64,000 nt of DNA from Hyperoodon ampullatus (taxonomy: Eukaryota > Chordata > Mammalia > Artiodactyla > Ziphiidae), in NCBI GenBank assembly GCA_949752795.1, contig OX457060.1, forward strand, positions 3,897,454-3,961,453. The letters are read 5' to 3'. The position numbers and the translations under genes were made by a program. The stretch's first letter is position 1, and the number at the start of each line of letters is the position of its first letter. Of this stretch, positions 36,604-48,800 are shown piece by piece. The notes below the pieces were generated by a model. It ran no database searches, was not told the DNA's origin, and saw only the letters and a list, made by a program, of their open reading frames with translations.

Positions 36604-36951
36604 TTCCCATTAATGATAAGATTATTATTTTATTGAGAAATAATTGACATACATCACTGTATATAAGTTTAAGGCACAGAGCATGATGGTTTGACATACA
36701 TATATTGTGAAATGATTACCACAACAGGTTTAGTTAACATCCATCATCTCATATAGATACAGAAAAAAGAAAAAAAATTCTCCTTATGATGAGAACTCTT
36801 AGGATCTACTCTCTTAACAACTTTCCTATGTATCATACAGCAGCGTTAAGTATATTGATCATGTTGTACACTACATTGCTAGTATTTATCTTATCTTTAA
36901 GAAAATTTGTTCCTTTTCATCAGCTTCCTCAGATTTCCCCTCCACCTACCG
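36604..36951 (-). mobile_element. L1 3'UTR fragment nested in the old L1, antisense
   Basis: Typical L1MA-like wording ('tattgagaaataattgacat', 'ttgtgaaatgattaccacaa', 'ttagttaacatccatcatct'). A perfect 13-bp target-site duplication tgataacattatt lies at 36591-36603 and 36952-36964. Confidence 0.88.
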
Positions 36952-38186
36952 TGATAACATTATTATTAACTGAACTCATACTTTATCCAAATTTTTTTAG
37001 TTTGTACCTAATATCCTTTTTGTGTTCCAGGATCTTACCCAGAATACCACAAAAGATGGTGGCTGTCATATCTACTTAGGTTCCTCTACACTGTGACACT
37101 TTCTCAGACTTTTGAGATTTTGATGGTTTTAAGGAGCAATGGTCAGATATCTTATGAAGTATCTTTTACTTTGGGTTTGTCTGATGTTTTCCTCATGGTT
37201 AGATTTGGTTTATGGGTTTTTAAAAGGAAGAACAAAGAGATAATGTGTCATACTCATCACATCAAAACTAGTGTACATGATATGATAACATGATATGATA
37301 ACATGACCAAACAATACTGATTAACAAATCATGATCATCTAGCTGAGGTAGTATCTGTCAGGTTTTTCTACTGTAAAAGTTACACATTTTTCCTTTTTTC
37401 ATACCGTACTCTTTGGGAGAAACTTACTATGTACAGCCTACATTAAGGGGTGGGGAATTATGCTCCATTTCCTTGAGGTTTATGTAAGTAACTACTTTAA
37501 ATTCTTCTATGAAGAATATTTGTTTATTCACACCTGTTTGTTTCATTAGTCAATCACTATCAGCATGGACTCATGAACATTTTATAGTTTGAGTTATAAT
37601 CCAATTCTATGATATTTATTTTATTGCTCAAACTGTTCCAGGTTTGGTGTTGAGGGCTCTCTCACAGTTGGCTAATATGTCCTTCTGACATACCCTCACC
37701 GTTGTTTTGTTTTCTTTGAGCACTTGTTTACTTTCTGACACTTATGAAATGTTCCAGGCTTATCTTACATATTCCCTGTCCCAGTCCTAGAATCTAACAT
37801 TTCTTCAAGGAGCCCTGGTTTATTTTAATGGAGAATGGAATTAAAAACCGAGATTTGGCTCTAGGTGTATTCGTTGGTACTGGCTCATTACTAGTGGGAT
37901 GTCATTTCCCTTAGGCCCTCTTAGCTGAAAGAACATATATACACTAAGCTATATATGAGTTATACTAATGCCTTCAACAGCATTACCAAATGGATTATTC
38001 TAGCGTCCTCCCCTTGCTTATCCATAAAATCTCCTCCTCCAACAGTGAAAAACCTGGTTCCCACCATTAACCATCTATTTACTTAATTTTCCAACCTGAG
38101 TATACATGTATAGTGACCTCAGAATTGGTAACTCATAGCCGCATGGGAAACAACTTTGCCATTTAGAGTACAGTGCTTACATACAC

Positions 38187-38384
38187 TTCCTTTTTTTTTT
38201 TTAATTGAAGTATAGTTGATATACAGTACTGTGATACTTTCAGGTGTACACTGAAGTGATTTCAGTTATACATATGTATGTATATGTCTAAATTCTTTTT
38301 TCTCGATTCTTTTCCATTATAGTTTATGGCAAGACAGTGACTATAGTTTCCTGTGCTATACAGTAAGTCCTTCTTGTTTATCAT
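38187..38384 (-). mobile_element. L1 3'-end fragment nested in the old L1, antisense
   Basis: A T run then 'aattgaagtatagttgatat' and 'tttcctgtgctatacagtaa', the cetartiodactyl L1 3' end. Flanks 'atacacttcctttt' and 'atacagttcctttt' (one mismatch) form the target-site duplication. Confidence 0.82.
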
Positions 38385-39776
38385 ATACAGTTCCTTTTGT
38401 CATTAGTAATGAATCTCCACTCATTTCTTTAGTTACTTAGGACAACACCTTTTCCCCAAACCCCTTTAGTGAGGTTATTTCGTGTATTTTTAATACAGTT
38501 AGATCCTTTTGTCATAGTCTGCATTCATCCTGGAATGACCTAATAAGTAATTTTTTTTAATTTGCAAGCACTGATTTTTATTCTTTGTGCTATAAAGTTC
38601 TACAGGTTTTGAAAAATGTATAATATCACATATCCACCATTACAGTACCATACAGAATAGTTTCATCAACCTAATTCCCCTACTCAACACGCACTCTTCC
38701 CCCAAAACCCTGGCACTGATCTGTTTACCATCTCCATAGTTTGCCTTTTCCAAAATGTCACATAAACTGGAATTATACAGTATGTAGCCTTTTCAGACTG
38801 GCTTCTTTCACTCGGCAATGCCCATTAAGATTTCATTATGTTTCTGCATGGCTTGAGAAGTCATTTCCTTCTTATCGTCAAGTACGTCAAGTAGTATTCC
38901 TTGTACGGATGTACTACAGTTTATCCATTTCATCTACTGAAGGACATCTTGGTCGCTTCTAGTCTTTTAGCAATTATAATTACTATAAACACTGACATTC
39001 AGGTGTTTGTATGGACATAAGTTTCAAATCAGTTGGGAAAATACCTAAGAGCATGATTGCTGGAAGGCTGTGTTTAGTTTTGTAAGAAAATCTTAGACTG
39101 TCTTCCAAAGTGGCTATACCATTTTGTATTCCCACCAATAATGGATTCCTGTTGCTTCACATTCTTGGCAGTAATTGGTTTTGTCAGTTTTTTTTTGAAT
39201 TTAGCCTTTCTTGCATAGTGATACTTTAATTTGCATTGCCCTAATGACAACTGATGTTGAGTGTCTTTTCTTATGTTCATTTGCCATCTGTATATTTTCT
39301 TTGGTGAGATGTCTGTTCAGATCTTTTACCCACTTTTTTAAAGAACTGTTTATTTTGTTATTGTTGATTTTTTAAGAGGTCTCTGTATATTCTGGATACA
39401 AATCATTTATCATACATGTGTTTTGCAAATATTCCCTCCCACTCTGTGACTTGTCTTTTGAGTTTCTTCCCATTATCTTTTGCATCAGAAAAAAATTTTA
39501 CTTTTAATAAAGTCCAACCTGCCAAAATTTTCTTTCACAGATCATGTTCTTGGTGGTTATATCTAAAAACCTCATCACTAAACCCAAGATTGTGTGGACT
39601 TCCTTCTGTTTTCTTTTAGAAGTTTACAGTTTTGTATTTTACAGGATTTATTTTGAGTCACTTTTAGTGTAAAGGACTCTGTGTTTAAGTTCATTTTTTC
39701 CATATAAACATCCAATTGTTCCAGCACCATTTGCTGAAAAGATATTTCTTCATTTAATTGCCTTTGCATCGTTATA

Positions 39777-41010
39777 TATATTTTAAAGAAAACAGCTGAC
39801 TATATTTGTGTGATTTCTGTAATATTTTAAAAGAATAATTTCTGGTATACAAATTTGATACCTATCTCCAGGAACCCATTGGAAAAAGAAAGATAAATAT
39901 ATACCAAAATATTTCATTTTCCATTCTCTCCATATTTTAATAAGTTTTATCCTGTGCTCTGGACATCCAGGTTTCTCATAAACGATAAACCTGTCTGAAT
40001 TATCTGTGGTTTTCAATGCACTCAACCCAAAATAGTACCTGTATACATCTATATTCAAAAGCTCTTCCAAAAACTTGAGAGTAATAAGAAATTAAGATTT
40101 TTCATTAGCCCTTAGAGATTTCAAAGTCCACAAAAGTAGAAATTACTTTACAACAATATAAAAGATAAATATGCAAAATGTGAAATGCAAGTGTTAAAGT
40201 ATCAAAATTACACATTACATTTATACACACACGCATACACATATGCACTTATCATTATCCAAGGAAAGAAATCACTTTAAATTGATATATAAAGGTTCTG
40301 ATTATGTGATACTGTAAACAATATTAATAATATAAATCTTCTTTCTGAAATGCTAACTAAAATATGTAAAACATTTGAAAAGCATCTGAAACCTTATGAA
40401 GTTGCACGAAATTACTAGGATAAATAACTAAAAGTAGAAACCTGAAATACAGAAGGAGCACTGAAATCACCTTTTCTCTGATAACACTTACTGAGCCTAC
40501 AAAGCACAAACTGGGAATTCTGAGGCGCAGGGTTAGAAGAAACAACTCTTTCATGAAGTGGGGGCTCAAAGAATTTCACCTCTAGATTAAGGTTAAATTA
40601 GCAGTAAATCTAACACTCTGGGGAGTACAAAGAAAGGTTTTTCTTGTGTTTGGTTGTTTTCTTCATTCTAAGTACAAGGAGGTAAATGTACCTGGGAGGT
40701 AGTAATCAAAAACTGGTGCTCTCACAAATATCCTGAATTCACATAATCTGAATCAGGAAACTGCAAAGTGTACTTAGTTACAAATGGTCCTAGACTAGTA
40801 GTATTCCTGGGCATCTGTCAAGTAAGTGATAAATCCTCAGTAGTGGATTGTACCTTTACCCTAGGCCTTAAATAAATTTGAGAGAAAATATGGAGTTTGA
40901 AATAAAAAGTAACTAAACATATCAAGAAGAAGGGCAATACACAAAATGAAAAGCAAAAAAACCCCACAGAAATAGACTGAAATATTAGAATTAAGACTTA
41001 AATATTAAAA
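39777..41010. other. Intron sequence, no feature recognised
   Basis: AT-rich, chance frames only; a short CA-rich patch at 40225-40250. Confidence 0.5.
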
Positions 41011-41014
41011 TTAT

Positions 41015-41561
41015 TGAAAGCAGCTCTTTTGCCACTTCCCTGTTTAACCATTTCTGCCCCCTCTAACCTTAAAAACCTAATTATAGGAATGAGATCACTA
41101 AGCAATTGAAACAAACTCCTGACTTACGCTCTCCTGAATGCACATCATGCCTTTTCTAACCTGTTGATTCTTTTCCTAGATAAAAAGTAGTAAGAATAAA
41201 GAATTAAGTAGTTAAAGAATAATTAGCTCTCTATCCCAAATAGCCCCCTAAGGAATACTGCACACAGATGAAGCAGGCAAGATAACATCTGAAGAAATAG
41301 TCAGCCAGCCTGCACTCAATGGAGAATGATACAGAACCCAACCTCCTGCCTCAATGATTCGCTGAGAGTCTTCTGCCTCCATTTATCCCTTTAAAGACTG
41401 TCATGGCTGAGCACAATCTCTGGAGTTGGTCTCTGGAGGCGAGTCCACCATCACCCCAGATTGCCAGCTTTTTGGATTAAAGCACCTTTCCTTTCTATTG
41501 ATACCTGTCTCTCGAATTATTGGCTTATGAGCAGTGAGCAGCCAAACCTGGTTCGGTAACA
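41015..41561 (+). mobile_element. Solo LTR of a class I (ERV1-like) endogenous retrovirus
   Basis: 547 bp beginning TG and ending CA (TGAAAGCAGC ... GGTTCGGTAACA) with a perfect 4-bp target-site duplication ttat at 41011-41014 and 41562-41565. The 3' part has an ATTAAA polyadenylation signal (41476-41481) and a C/T-rich R-U5-like stretch. No internal retroviral sequence is present on either side, so it is a solo LTR left by recombination. The 4-bp duplication fits class I; the subfamily is unknown. Confidence 0.8.
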
Positions 41562-41619
41562 TTATCAAATACAGATTATAAGTTAGAATTATACTTAAAT
41601 ATTAGAATTATCAGATACA

Positions 41620-44152
41620 AATTATAAAAGAAATACATTTACTTGTTAAAAAAGGAAAATACAAGACTGAATATACATGGAGAACAATTCCATGAACTTC
41701 TTTTTCTTAAAAAAGAAGGAAGTAGCTATAATTTCTAGAAACTGGCAACAGAGTAACTAAAATAGATCGGCAAAGATGAAAAAAGAGTAAACTGAAGTGG
41801 AAGATGGGAAAAATTACGCAGAAATCAGCACAGAAATTTTAAAATACAGAAATGTAAATAGAAGACAGCATGCAAAGTTCAAACAGAGTTACTAGGTAAA
41901 AAGTAAAATAAAATAAGAACAAACAATATTTAAAGAGATAACTGATGAAAATCACCAAACAAAAGAAACAGATTCTATACCTAGAACATAATATAGTTAA
42001 AACTGCAGAATACCAAAAACAAGAAGAAATCTTAAGCTTTGGGAAAAACAAATATTGAAAAAGAGAAAAATGATTATCCCAAGTTCTCAACAACAATACA
42101 AGCCAGAAGACAGTGAAAGTCTTCAATGTGCTGAAAGAAAATAATTGTTAATATTAAATTATATACCCATCAAAATATATTTTAAAAACTAAAGACAATT
42201 TAAACACATATCACACAAAGTTCAACAGAGTCTACAAAATCTCCAACAGAACTTCAAAAGGATTTCTAAATGGTGCCCATCAGGCAGAAGTGATCCCAGA
42301 TACATATGAAATGAAGAAAAAATTAAAAACATATGAAGTGGCATGAACATGGGTAAAACAAAATAAGTAATAATTTTATTTAAAAAAATAATTACAATCA
42401 GAAAGCTAAGATTTAAATTAAAACACCGGAAAGAAAGAAATTCTTATCAAAGAATTATGGTATTCTAGGTGCTTCTACCGTCTGGGAAAAGGATAAAGGT
42501 GGTAATTACCGTTAGATTGGCATATGTTAAGTATTACTTCTATAATTTCTAGAGTAACCATTAAGTGAATGTGAAGAACATAAAAACTGTACAATGTAGT
42601 AGAGGATAAAAAAGGAATTCTTTTAGATTGAAAGACCTAAAGGCAACAAAGAAGAGAAAAATAAAGAAATAAACCAAATATACAGTGATTATATTAAATG
42701 TAAAAAAAGGATTAAGTGATACCATTAAAAAAAAAACAAACAGGGCTTCCCTGGTGGCACAGTGGTTGAGAGTCCACCTGCCGATGCAGGGGACGTGGGT
42801 TCGTGCCCTGATCCGGGAAGATCCCACATGCCGCGGAGTGGCTGGGCCCATGAGCCATGGCCGCTGAGCCTGAGCACCTGGAGCCTGTGCTCCGCAACGG
42901 GAGAGGCCAAAACAGTGAGAGGCCCATGTACCGCCAAAAAAAAAACCCCCAAAAACAACAGTTTTTAGACTGAATAAAGACATACAATTCAGGTTTATGT
43001 TGTTTACAAAAGGTATCTAAGAGGTAAAGATACACAGAAACAATGAAATCAAAAAGGCAGAAAAGGTTGGACCAGAAAACCGTAACAGGTAGTGGGCTTC
43101 ATTAAAATTTAACTGAATAGACTTTTAGAAAAAAGCACTGCCAGAGATAAAGAAGAGCATAAAGTAAATATAAAATATTTGAGTTATAAGAATTATTTCA
43201 ATATATGTATGAGCCTAAAAACATAATGAGGATGGGTGAAGGAGAGGATCTGGAGGGGAGAGTGAGGGAGTAGGGAGGCCTTCAAGGACAAATATATAAA
43301 TCTACAATCATGATGTGGGATTTTAATATATCTCTCTCAGAGATTTTGAGAAGTGCGAACAATAAGTATAAAATACTTTAACACTATTATTGAACAACCT
43401 TAACCTAATGGACACAACTGTACCTAGAAAATATATAATACACATTAATTTAAAGTACACATGGAATATTTGCAAAAACTGACCATAAAACTTGGAAACA
43501 ACACTACACAAATAAGAAAGGACTGAAATCATACAGAACATTTTCTCTGGTCTCAAGTCAATTAAGCCAAGAAGCAAGCAATAACAAAAGTTAACCAGAA
43601 GATCTCATGTTTGAAAATTAAGAAATATGCTTTTAAGTAATCCATGAGTCAAAGAAAAAGAAAATTAAAATACATTAGGAATTAAACTACTGAAAGTAAA
43701 CATTACCAGAAGATATAAACATTAAAAATATAAGGGAATACTGCAAACAACTTTATTAAATAAACTTGAAAATTTAGATGAAATGGGCAATTTTATAGAA
43801 AAATATAACTTGTCAAAATAATAAAACAGCTGAAGAGTGCTAGATCAGTTAAAGAAATTGATCAATAAAGTCTTCCAACAAAAAAATTTCAGGCCCATAT
43901 AGTTTCAATAGTGAATTCTATCAAATGTTCTGTAAACAATTCCAACTTCATTTAGTTTTCCAGAAAACAGAAGATATTTCATAAAATTCACTTTTTGTAG
44001 TTAGCAAAGCCTTGATAATATAACCTGAAATGGAATGAATAAAAAGGGAAAATAGCAGGCCAATCTAATTGATGAATACAAATGTAAAAGATTCTGAACA
44101 AGATATTAGCAAACCAAAGCTAGAAATAATTTCAAAAATAGAATACACCGTG
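41620..44152 (+). mobile_element. L1-D: old sense L1, ORF1 and ORF2 remnants
   Basis: ORF1-end wording at 41980-42320 ('gaaaaatgattatcccaagt', 'tatacccatcaaaatatatt', 'caggcagaagtgatcccaga') is followed by ORF2-like sequence up to 44142, where 'agaatacaccgtgat' is the RT region just before the H-D-Q motif. It resumes at 47567 with 'tgatcaagttaaattccttt'. No long open frame. An older L1 or HAL1 origin is possible for the first part. Confidence 0.6.
42744..42950 (+). mobile_element. CHR-type SINE in L1-D
   Basis: Starts ggcttccctggtggcacag and ends with an A/C-rich tail. Flanks 'aaaaacaaacag' (to 42743) and 'aaaaacaacag' (42951-42961) are the target-site duplication, one base different in length. 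Confidence 0.92.
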
Positions 44153-47100
44153 ATTGGAGACTAAACAATATGCTACTAAATAACCAAGAGATCACTAAAG
44201 AAATCAAAGAGGAAACCAAAAAATTACCTAAAAACAAATGGCAATGAAAACATGACCACCCAAAACCTACGGGATGCAGCAAAAGCAGTTCTAAGAGGGA
44301 TGTTTATAGCAATACAATCCTACCTCAAGAAACAAGAAAAATCTCAAATAAACAACCTAACCTTACACACAAAGCAATTAGAAAAAGAGGAACAAAAAAA
44401 ACCCAAAGTTAGCAGAAGTTATAAAGATCAGATCTGAAATAAATGAAAAAGAAATGAGGGAAACAACAGCAAAGATCAATAAAACTAAAGGCGGGTTCTC
44501 TGACAAGATAAACAGAACTGATAAACCATTAGCCAGACTCATCAGGAAAAAAAGGAAGACTCAAATCAACATAATTAGAAATGAAAAAGGAGAAGTAACA
44601 ACTGACACCACATAAATACAAAGGATCATGAGAGGCTACTACAAGCAACTATATGTCAAAAAATGGACAACCTGGAAGGAACAGACAAATTCTTTAAAAA
44701 GCATAACTTTCAAAGACTGAACCAGGAAGAAATAGAAAATATGAACATACCAATGACAAATAATGAAATTGAAACTGTGATTAAAAGTCTTCCAACAAAC
44801 AAAAGCCCAGGGCCAGATGACTTCACAGTCGAGTTATATTAAACGTTTAGAGAAGAGCTAACACCCATCCTTCTTACACTCTTCCAAAGTATAGCAGAGG
44901 GAAGAACACTCCCAAACTCATTCTACAAGGCCACCATGACCCTGATACCAAAACCAGACAAAGATCTCACAAAAAAAGAAAATTACAGGTCAATATCACT
45001 GATGAACATAGATGTAAAACTCCTCAACAAAATACTAGCAAACAGAATCCAGCAACACATTAAAAGGACCATACACCATGATCAAGTGGGGTCTATCCCA
45101 GGAATGCAAGGATTCTTTAATATATGCATATCAATCAATGTGATACACTATAATAACAAACTGAAGGATAAAAACCATATGATCATCTCAATAGACGCAG
45201 AAAAAAGCTTCTAACAAAATTCAACACCCATTTGTGATAAAAATTCTCCAGAAAAGTGGGCACAGAAGAAGCCTACCTCAACATAATAAAAGCCATATAT
45301 GACAAACCCACAGCCAACATCATTCCCAATGGTGAAAAACTGAAAGCATTTCCTCTACGATCAGGAACAAAACAAGGGTGCCCACTCTCACCACTATTAT
45401 TCAACATAATTCTGGAAGTTTTAGCCATGGCAATCAGGGAAGAAAAAGAAATAAAAGGAATCCAAATTGGAAAAGAAGTAAAACTGTCACTGTTTGCAGA
45501 TGACATGATACTATACATAGAAAATCCTACAGATGCCACCAGAAAACTACTAGAGTAATCAATGAATTTGTAAAGTAGCAGGATACAAAATTAATGCACA
45601 GAAATCTCTTGCATTCCTATACACTAACAACAAAAAAATCAGAAGGAGAAATTAAGGAAACACTCCCATTTACCACGGCAACAAAAAGTATAAAATACCT
45701 AGGAATAAAACTACCTAAGGAGACAAAAGACCTGTATGCAGAAAACTGTAAGACACTCATAAAAGAAAACAAAAAGAATACAAAGAGATGGAGATATACA
45801 CCATGTTCTTGGATTGGAAGAATCAACATTGTGAAATTGACTATACTACCCAAAGCAATCGACTGATTCAATGCAATCCCTATCAAATTGCCAATGGCAT
45901 TTTTCACAGAACTAGAACAAAAAACTACAATTTGTATGGGAACACAAAAGACCTCGAAGAGCCAAAGCAATCTTGAGGAAAAAAAAAGGAGCTGGAGGAA
46001 TCATGCTCCTTGACTTCAGACTATACTACAAAGCTACAGTAATCAAGACAGCATGGTACTGGCACAAAAACAGAAATACAGATCAATGGAACAGGATAGA
46101 AAGTCCAGAGATAAACCCACGTACCTACAGTCACCTTATCTTTGACAAAGGAAGCAAGAATACACAATGGAGAAAAGACAGTCCCTTCAATAAGCAGTGC
46201 TGAGAAAACTGGACAGCTACATGTAAAAGAATAAAATTAGAACACTCCCAAACACCATACACAAAAATAAACTCAAAATGTATTAAAGACCTAAATGTAA
46301 GGCCAGACACTATAAAACGCTTAGAGGAAAACATAGGCAGAACACTCTATGACATAACTCACAGCCAAGATCCTGTTCGCCCCACCTCCTTGAGTAATGG
46401 AAATAAAAACAAAAATAAACAAATGGGACCTAATGAAACTTAAAAGCTTTTGCACAAAGGAAACCATTAGCAAGATGAAAAGACAACCCTCAGAATGGGA
46501 GAAAAAATTTGCAAACGAAGCAACTGACAAAGGATTAGTCTCCAAAATATACAAGCAGCTCATGGAACTCAATATAAAAAAAAAGCAAACAACTCAATCC
46601 AAAAATGGGTGGAAGACCTAAATAGCCATTTTGCCAAAGAAGACATACAGATTGCCAAAACACACATGAAAAGATGCTCAACATCACTAATCATTAGAGA
46701 AATGCAAATCAAAACCACAATCAGGTATCACCTCACACCTGTCAGAATGGCCACCATCAAAAAATCTACAAACAGTAAATGCTGGAGAGGGTGTGGAGAA
46801 AAGAGAACCCTTTTGCACTGTTGGTGGGAATGTAAACTGATACAACCACTATGGAGAACAGTATGGAGGTTCCTTAAAAAACTAAAAACAGAACTACAAT
46901 ATGACTCAGGAATCCCACTACTGGGCAGATACCCTGAGAAAACTGTAATTCAAAAACAGACATGTACCCCAGTGTTCACTGCAGCACTATTTACAATAGC
47001 CAGGCCATGGAAGCAACCTAAAAGTCCAATGATAGATGAATGGATAAAGAAGATGTGGCACATATATACAATGGAATATTACTCAGCCATAAAAATGAAC

Positions 47101-47566
47101 AAAACTGAGTTATTTTGTAGTGAGGTGGATGGATCTAGAGGCTGTCACACAGAGTGAAGTAAGTCAGAAAGACAAAAACAAATACTGTATGCTAACGCAT
47201 ATGTATGGAATCTTAAAAAACAGTACTGATGAACCTAGTGGCAGGGCAGGAATAAAGACATAGATGTAGAGAACGGACTTGAGGACACAAATGGGGAAGG
47301 GCAAGCTGGGATGAAGTGAGAGAGTAGCACTGACATATATACACTACCAAATGTAAAATAGATGGCTATTGGGAAGCTGGTGCATAGCACAGGAAGATCA
47401 TTTCAATGCTCTGTGATGACCTAGAGGGGTGGGATAGGCAGGGTGGGAGGGAGGCTCCAGAGGGAGGGGATATGGGGACATATGTATACATATAGCTGAT
47501 TCACTTTGTTGTACAACAGAAACTAACACAACATTGTAAAGCAATTTTACTCCAATAAAGATGTAA
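44153..47566 (+). mobile_element. L1-E: young 5'-truncated L1 inserted in L1-D
   Basis: Begins inside the ORF2 endonuclease end and runs through RT, C-terminal domain and 3'UTR to 'gcaattttactccaataaag' and a short A-rich tail. The target-site duplication aatacaccgtgat (44142-44154) and atacactatgat (about 47564-47575), two mismatches, restores the L1-D reading when the element is removed. 5' truncation is usual for L1. Confidence 0.9.
44160..47160 (+). pseudogene. L1-E ORF2, RT and C-terminal domain
   Basis: Well-preserved blocks in several frames: [43 protein letters not shown] (44936-45214); [16 protein letters not shown] and intact FADD at 45493-45504 (frame 45256-45558); the thumb (45594-45866) and the C-terminal domain with [18 protein letters not shown] (frame 46609-47157, 182 codons). 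That last block keeps the C-W-W-E-C pattern. At least seven frameshifts or stops separate the blocks. Lacks the endonuclease; not functional. Confidence 0.85.
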
Positions 47567-47638
47567 AAAATATATACACTATGATCAAGTTAAATTCCTT
47601 TCAAGTATGCATATTAGGTGTAACATCAAAAGATCAGG

Positions 47639-47986
47639 GACTTCACTGACGCAGTGGCTAAGACTCCACGCTCCCAGTGCAGGGGGTCTGGGTTTGATCC
47701 CTGGTCAGGGAACTAGATCCCACATGCATGCCACAACTAAGAGTTCGCATTCCACAACTAAGGAGGCCACGTGCCACAACTAAGGAGCTGGTGAGCTGCA
47801 ACTAAGAAGCCCGTCTGCTGCAACTAAGGATCCCACATGCTGCATCTAAGGAGCCAGTGAGCTGCAACTAAAGGAGCCCTGGAGCTGCAACTAAGGAGCC
47901 CACGAGTCACAAATAAGGAGCCCGCCTGCGCAACTAAGTCCTGGTGCAAATAAATAAATAAATAAATTTTATTATTATTTTTTTAA
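47639..47986 (+). mobile_element. CHR-related SINE with internal tandem units
   Basis: tRNA-derived head (gggacttcactgacgcagtg, B-box region 'ggtttgatcc'), then about nine tandem units of the type 'gctgcaactaaggagcc', then an (AAAT)n tail. The target-site duplication aaaagatcag / aaaaggatcag (47629-47638 and 47987-47997) lies in L1 3'UTR sequence. Confidence 0.85.
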
Positions 47987-48131
47987 AAGGATCAGTGGTA
48001 GCCAGGGATGAGGGGTGGAAAGTTGGCAAGGGATAAATAGGAGCATAGGAGGGATTTTTAGGACAGTGAAACTATTAATACCATAGTAGTAGATACCTCA
48101 TGCATTTGTCCAAACCCACAGAAATTTACAG

Positions 48132-48583
48132 TGCACCTGCAGACTAAGAAATTCTCCTGTAATATTAGTAAACAAAGATGTTATGGCCATCAAGCCATGA
48201 GGTGCTGCCATGGCTCCCCACTGTCACCCTGAGGGAAATCAAGATATACAAAAAACAGGATACTGGCCTAAGACAGTTAAGGTGCATATCAAAGAAATGA
48301 TTTCAAGGAGCCTAGACTCTTGCATCTTCCCATAGATAAAAAACTGCTAAATTCATTAACTCAAGATGTCTAGTTTTTCTTTAATTAACAGTAATATTCT
48401 GATGTTCTGACTACTTGGTTTTTATTGCAAAAACTCCTATATACCCTGGTTCCTCCCTTACCTCTTCGAAGCAGTCCCTCAGAGCTATCTGAGAGGCTAT
48501 CTCTTGGGCTTAAGTCCTCAGCAAGTCCACAAAATAAAACATAATTCTCAAGTTTTAGGTTGTGCATTTTTTTTCAGTCGACA
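48132..48583 (+). mobile_element. Probable solo LTR inside L1-D 3'UTR
   Basis: The 3' half carries typical LTR features: 'ctcagagctatctgagaggc', an AATAAA signal at 48533-48538, then 'gttgtgcattttttttcagt' and an end at ...GTCGACA (48583). L1 3'UTR wording stops at about 48131 and resumes at 48584, which brackets the insertion. A candidate start TGCACC lies at 48132. No matching target-site duplication is seen, so the 5' edge is tentative. Resembles LTRs of artiodactyl endogenous retroviruses. Confidence 0.6.
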
Positions 48584-48800
48584 AACCCTAATGTAAACTA
48601 TGAACTTTAGTTAATAACAATGTATCAATATTGGTTCATCAATTTTAACAAATGTACAAGATGTTAATAGGGGAAACTGTGGGGAGGAAAGAAGGGTATA
48701 TGGGAACTCTGTAATTTTCGCTGTATTTTTTATAGGAGTTTGTGGTTCACAAAAAAAATTCAGTCTACTTAAGAAAAAAAAAGATACTATTTATAAGGAA

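Larger units (their letters stand above)
36430..39776 (-). mobile_element. Old L1 (L1M class), antisense, 3'UTR and ORF2 end
   Basis: Reading down the minus strand gives ORF2 end then a long 3'UTR. The wording follows old L1M 3'UTRs: 'gttccaggatcttacccaga', 'tttgtctgatgttttcctca', 'ctgaggtagtatctgtcagg', 'tttattttattgctcaaact', 'accatttgctgaaaagatat'. 5'-truncated near 39776. Two later L1 3' ends inserted at 36604 and 38187. Confidence 0.8.
47567..48800 (+). mobile_element. L1-D continued: RT fragment, then 3'UTR
   Basis: 47567-47628 completes the L1-D RT region, then L1 3'UTR starts ('aaaaggatcagtggtagcca' at 47988, 'cagtgaaactattaatacca', 'cctaatgtaaactatgaact', 'ttggttcatcaattttaaca'). 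A deletion joins RT to 3'UTR at about 47628. Interrupted by a SINE (47639-47986) and an LTR (48132-48583). Confidence 0.65.

Noticed and set aside
46609..47157. 182-codon frame as an independent gene
   Set aside because: It is the C-terminal domain of L1 ORF2 with the usual Cys-rich pattern, in a truncated element.
47700..47940. CRISPR-like array of short repeats
   Set aside because: Units are contiguous and diverged, with no unique spacers, and lie between a tRNA-like head and an A-rich tail; it is a SINE.
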